The notes beneath the pieces were generated by a model. That model was not told the origin of the DNA and searched no databases. It saw only the letters and a program-made list of their open reading frames with translations. Below, piece after piece: positions 8,946 through 11,676 of a DNA stretch of 11,676 nt (positions are counted from its first letter, which is position 1; every line of letters starts with the position of its first letter). The stretch lies in NCBI GenBank assembly GCA_027575805.1, contig JANBPU010000428.1, forward strand, positions 1 through 11,676, in the 5' to 3' direction. This DNA comes from Mycoemilia scoparia. Taxonomy: Eukaryota > Kickxellomycota > Kickxellomycetes > Kickxellales > Kickxellaceae. Made by a program: the position numbers and the translations under genes.

Positions 8946-9820
8946 TTAGAAACCGTGGACTTCGATATCGGACTTCTTGGAAAGACCTTCTTCAACAAGG
9001 AAGGACTTGATGTTCTGGCGCTGGTCGCCCTGCAGCTGGATAACCTCGCCGTAGGTTTCATCTTTGATGATGGTGCCGTTGCAGGCAAAGACCTTCTTAA
9101 AAGCCTTCAAGAGACGTTTGAAGTCATAATCAGAGGAGAGACCCTGGAGAGTGGTCAAGGTCTTGCGGCCATTTCGCTGCTGAATGCGAATGTCTAGAAT
9201 CGAGAAAAATAGCAAGCAATAAATGTTAGTTTTATATCATCACACCGTGGATACAAGAAAACATTGCCAATTAGTGTAGAGAGCATGGAAAGAGTCTAGG
9301 GGAGCCCGTGGCATTCTCTCTAACTCCATCTTGCGCCAGTACTAACAGCGTTAGGCGTGCTTTGAATCAGTGTAACTATGACTATAACAAACATCATGGT
9401 GGTGCCAAGCTCAAAACGAGCTGACAAGAGAATAGCGGTGAGAAACACGCGCATATTCCATAACTCCACTTTGGATAAATGTATATAAACAGTTTCATCA
9501 TATAAAGCACGATAATAGAGTAGACGGCAACGCTATTGTCTAAAGGCAAGAGAAGAGGGGAACCACCACTACTACCACCATGGCCTGGGAGGGAGCTGAA
9601 TTTAAACAAAGATGTACTTACGAATCTTGTTCTTCAAGACAGATGGCTCTTCGAACTCATTGTCAAAGCTCTGAGCAAATGGGTCGCCTTTGTCAAAGTT
9701 AAGGATGGTGGAATTCAGGGCGTCATTGTTTAGTTCATTCGCAAGGTCTTTCTGGACTAATATAGGATTGTCGTTAGTAGATGAGGTATTGGTTGCTGCT
9801 GTGGCCAAAGAATCTGACAT
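8946..9820 (-). CDS. SUI1: translation initiation factor eIF1 (SUI1 domain), 2 exons
   Basis: eIF1 binds the 40S subunit near the P site, keeps the scanning complex open and enforces AUG selection. Exons: 9820-9622 and 9193-8946, joined at phase 1 across a 428-nt intron to give 148 residues. The SUI1 core is very well conserved: IHIRIQQRNGRKTLTTLQGL (from 66), then FKKVFACNGTIIKDETYGEV and IQLQGDQRQNI, ending EVHGF. The segment NFDKGDPFAQSFD (41-53) matches the usual eIF1 N-terminal FDPFA region. Forty extra residues precede it, making this protein longer than yeast (108) or human (113) eIF1. The ATG at 9820 is the only ATG upstream of the core in this frame. TTTTCTCTCTCTTCAG just before it looks like a 3' splice site, so a 5' UTR intron is likely. 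Confidence 0.95.
9356..9511 (-). ncRNA. intronic C/D-box snoRNA, predicted 25S rRNA 2'-O-methylation guide
   Basis: Lies wholly in the eIF1 intron, on the same strand. A terminal stem of 8 bp is formed by CGTGCTTT (9511-9504) and AAAGCACG (9363-9356). Two bases inside lies a perfect box C, ATGATGA (9501-9495), and three bases inside the other arm a perfect box D, CTGA (9370-9367). An imperfect C' box, ATGATGT, is at 9397-9391. Upstream of box D, AGTCATAGTTAC (9383-9372) is fully complementary to the conserved large-subunit rRNA segment GUAACUAUGACU. The fifth base upstream of box D faces the second A of GUAAC. From memory this is the site of yeast 25S Am2256 (snR63) and human 28S A3739 (SNORD46). 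At 156 nt it is long for the class; an internal AGCTC/GAGCT hairpin may account for that. A D' box is not clear. Confidence 0.87.
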
Positions 9821-9898
9821 ATAAACTGAAGAGAGAGAAAACAAGTGTTGTTGCTGCGTTGATGCTGAAGACTGGGTGGGTAGTGGCTCGCTTATGCG

Positions 9899-9976
9899 TT
9901 AAACCTAAACAAGAGTGTCGCTAGTAGAGTAATATAAAGCGTAAATGGATATACAGATGTATAAATTAAACCTAAA
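9899..9976. promoter_or_regulatory. direct repeat TTAAACCTAAA in the eIF1 promoter/leader
   Basis: TTAAACCTAAA occurs at 9899-9909 and exactly again at 9966-9976, 67 bp apart (TTTAGGTTTAA in the eIF1 sense strand). It resembles telo-box-type promoter elements (AAACCCTA) known at translation genes in other eukaryotes, with one C fewer. The interval 9821-10012 must hold the eIF1 promoter because an upstream coding block ends at 10013. Confidence 0.45.
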
Positions 9977-10012
9977 GAAACGAAAGAGGGAAAGGTCATG
10001 TTAAGGGGCTCC

Positions 10013-10419
10013 TTATAAGTTCCCATGTGGCATCACAGGCTGTGGGTCAGCCCATACATTTTCGGTATATGAGGATTCAAAGCCTGTGAATGGCGGCGTA
10101 CCAAAGAGCTGTACAAACTCATTCAGCAGCAACTCACTGTTTTGCTGCGCCAGTGTGGCCAGTGACTTGACAAAGTGCGTGTCTGTTTTGGCTCAATGGG
10201 CATAAGGTCGCTGCGGCCAGTCACGGCGCGTTTCCACACCCAACACTTCTGTTGAGCTGAAACATTGAAAACATGTTTTGTGTGGTTCTTTGCGGCTGCC
10301 CCCATCGTGAGCTTAGAGCCGGCAACCCGACGCTTAGTGAACATTTTAACTAATATCACTCGACCTTTTTCTCCTTCCGCAGGCAGTTTGTAGCTGTGTA
10401 CATATGCCACATAGCCCAC
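10013..10419 (-). pseudogene. unidentified coding block with interrupted frame
   Basis: Two overlapping minus-strand frames look coding. The upstream frame is open from 10419 to a stop at 10123-10125. Its plausible part includes MFTKRRVAGSKLTMGAAAKN and VFNVSAQQKCWVWKRAVTGR up to SDLMPIEPK. The downstream frame takes over near 10190 and reads KTDTHFVKSLATLAQQNSEL then LLNEFVQLFGTPPFTGFESS and WADPQPVMPHGNL, stopping at 10013. The change coincides with CCAAAACAG near 10181, so it could be a one-base indel in the A run, or an intron whose acceptor is AAAACAG. No family is recognised. This is either a decayed gene or the 3' end of a spliced gene extending to higher coordinates. Confidence 0.4.
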
Positions 10420-11391
10420 TCATCCTGATGGCCAAAGCAACTGTCTTTTCTTTAAAATCAATATTGCACCACTGCCCTCATGTCTTTGGCAGAACAAAAA
10501 ATACAAATCTGCTTATGTGTCTTTTTTTCACTAGACAAGACGTGGTAGTCATGAAAAGACCGAGCTGCAATATTTTGGGGGGAACGATTTCCATTGGCCA
10601 AACAATCTCTCGCTTCAAACCCACTTCAAAGCATTCAGCCACCATCCACTCAGTACTCGAACCACAACACAAACTCTGGCTCACACGTATGTTTTAGAAC
10701 CATAGAGAACAGCTTAGAGGTCCTAGTTTGTTTGCGATCGAGCCAACACACGCTACTGAGTATCAATAATACTGTAGTAGCTTTGGTCAGTGTGCAACTC
10801 TTGTTTTTGTTAAAAGCTAGAAAATTACCGTATTAGAGACCTTTTGAAATTTCACGGCTGCATTTTTACGAAATATTGGTAATCATGTAATCAAATAATT
10901 TTCTGCTAACCAACTTGTATCATCTTCATAATGGCCGTAAACATGTTTAACAAGCAAATCCAGCTCGAGGTTTCACAGGCTGCTAAAAAACAGCTTTGAA
11001 ATTTTTTCATATTAACGTGATTGCGTGGTCATGTAAAAACTGGGATTGCTGTAAACATGCCAACTTTTTTCCTAAAACAACTAGAAGTCTTCTTTTGGAG
11101 TCTCTGGCCCCCCTATTTAAATGGATGCTACTGCTAAACCGAAGTGTGACGTAATAAGAGGCGTTCTTGTGATTCATGACATCACATTAATAGTTCTAGC
11201 CTTTCCTTCCAGAACCAACTCCCTTCAACATCGAGAGGAGGCCTTATTTGGTAGTGTCTCCTCTAAAAGGGGCACTAGACTATCCCCTTGGATACTAGCC
11301 AGCCAATCACCAGCCATTTGATATTCAACTCCTGGGATACATTTTGCCTAAGGCATTGTGGTGAATATGAACATTTGGAGATTAAATGTAC

Positions 11392-11440
11392 CATTATTTT
11401 TGAAGGGCTAATTTTTGCTGGCAGGCCAGTTTCATTATGC
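11392..11440 (+). mobile_element. possible partial or diverged copy D of the same element
   Basis: Carries the terminus ATTATTTTTGAAGGGCTAAT and then TTTTTGCTGGC, similar to TTTTTGGTGGC of copy A, but the interior then diverges. A stretch near 11536-11565 (GGTAGCTAATGATGAT) weakly resembles the copy A interior, so the copy may be interrupted. No matching right end was found. Confidence 0.4.
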
Positions 11441-11457
11441 ATAATGACCAACCTATA

Positions 11458-11477
11458 TTATTATTATTATTATTATT
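11458..11477. repeat. TTA trinucleotide microsatellite
   Basis: About seven tandem TTA units directly downstream of the partial MITE copy D. The rest of 10420-11390 shows short open frames on both strands but no domain, conserved motif or clear splice pattern that I can support. Confidence 0.85.
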
Positions 11478-11605
11478 GATTAATGCATTGTCATGTATTA
11501 TTTGCATTTGTCTCATCAAAAATAGCCACCCAAATGGTAGCTAATGATGATGTACAATCTCCTCCCATAAGTTTTGAGAATTTTTTTAAAAATTTCATTT
11601 GGATC

Positions 11606-11676
11606 ATAATTTTTGAAGGGTGACTTTTGGTGGCCAACGATTAAAGGGGAAATCCCAGTCAAATGAGTGATCACAG
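11606..11676 (+). mobile_element. MITE-like inverted-repeat element, copy C (cut by window end)
   Basis: Begins ATAATTTTTGAAGGGTGACT and continues TTTGGTGGCCAACGATTAAA, then a CCCAGTCAAATGAGTGATCAC stretch that corresponds to the copy A interior with a handful of substitutions. The right inverted end is expected just beyond the window. Confidence 0.7.

Noticed and set aside
8955..9197. 80-codon forward frame opposite eIF1 exon 2
   Set aside because: Antisense shadow of the highly conserved SUI1 exon.
9236..9242. second box C (GTGATGA) in the eIF1 intron
   Set aside because: No CTGA box D between it and the end of the intron and no terminal stem, so not called as a snoRNA.
10927..11060. two GTAAACATG motifs resembling forkhead sites
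   Set aside because: Seven-base motif in AT-rich DNA with no attached gene; expected by chance.
1..11676. tRNA genes, CRISPR arrays, prokaryotic operon or viral genes
   Set aside because: No B-box-like GGTTCGANNCC with a matching A box, no regularly spaced repeats, and the genes are spliced eukaryotic housekeeping genes.

Overview
The window is nuclear DNA from an intron-rich, AT-rich eukaryote, most likely a fungus and perhaps an early-diverging (zygomycete-type) one. I base this on spliceosomal introns of about 90-180 nt with GTAAG-like donors, yeast-like TACTAAC branch points and compact spacing between housekeeping genes. The exact lineage is a guess; nothing here identifies a species.

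Layout. 1-1226: a gene-poor AT-rich flank with microsatellites and two copies of a short inverted-repeat element. 1227-4392 (minus): UBA2, the catalytic subunit of the SUMO-activating enzyme, reconstructed as 10 exons and 679 residues. 4393-5294: microsatellites and one odd open stretch. 5295-5747 (minus): an unrecognised 150-residue Ser/Pro-rich ORF with a clear TATA box upstream. About 6061-6500 (minus): a broken stretch resembling a protein kinase. 6917-8379 (plus): a TruB/Pus4-family tRNA pseudouridine-55 synthase, 5 exons and 312 residues, with a 25-nt microexon carrying the catalytic Asp. 8946-9820 (minus): translation initiation factor eIF1 (SUI1), 2 exons and 148 residues. Its 428-nt intron carries a C/D-box snoRNA whose guide matches 12 nt of a universally conserved large-subunit rRNA segment. 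10013-10419 (minus): an unidentified coding block whose reading frame is interrupted. 10420-11676: no supportable gene, two further copies or parts of the inverted-repeat element, and a TTA microsatellite.

How it fits together. The intact genes are unrelated housekeeping functions (SUMO activation, tRNA modification, start-codon selection) and do not form a pathway, although eIF1, its intronic snoRNA and the tRNA pseudouridine synthase all serve translation. The eIF1 promoter carries an 11-bp direct repeat, TTAAACCTAAA, whose AACCTAAA core also lies just upstream of the pseudouridine synthase start. I see no prokaryotic-type operon, CRISPR array or defence system. The most notable unannotated item is the eIF1-intron snoRNA. 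All exon coordinates come from reading frame continuity, splice signals and family conservation by eye, without transcript data.
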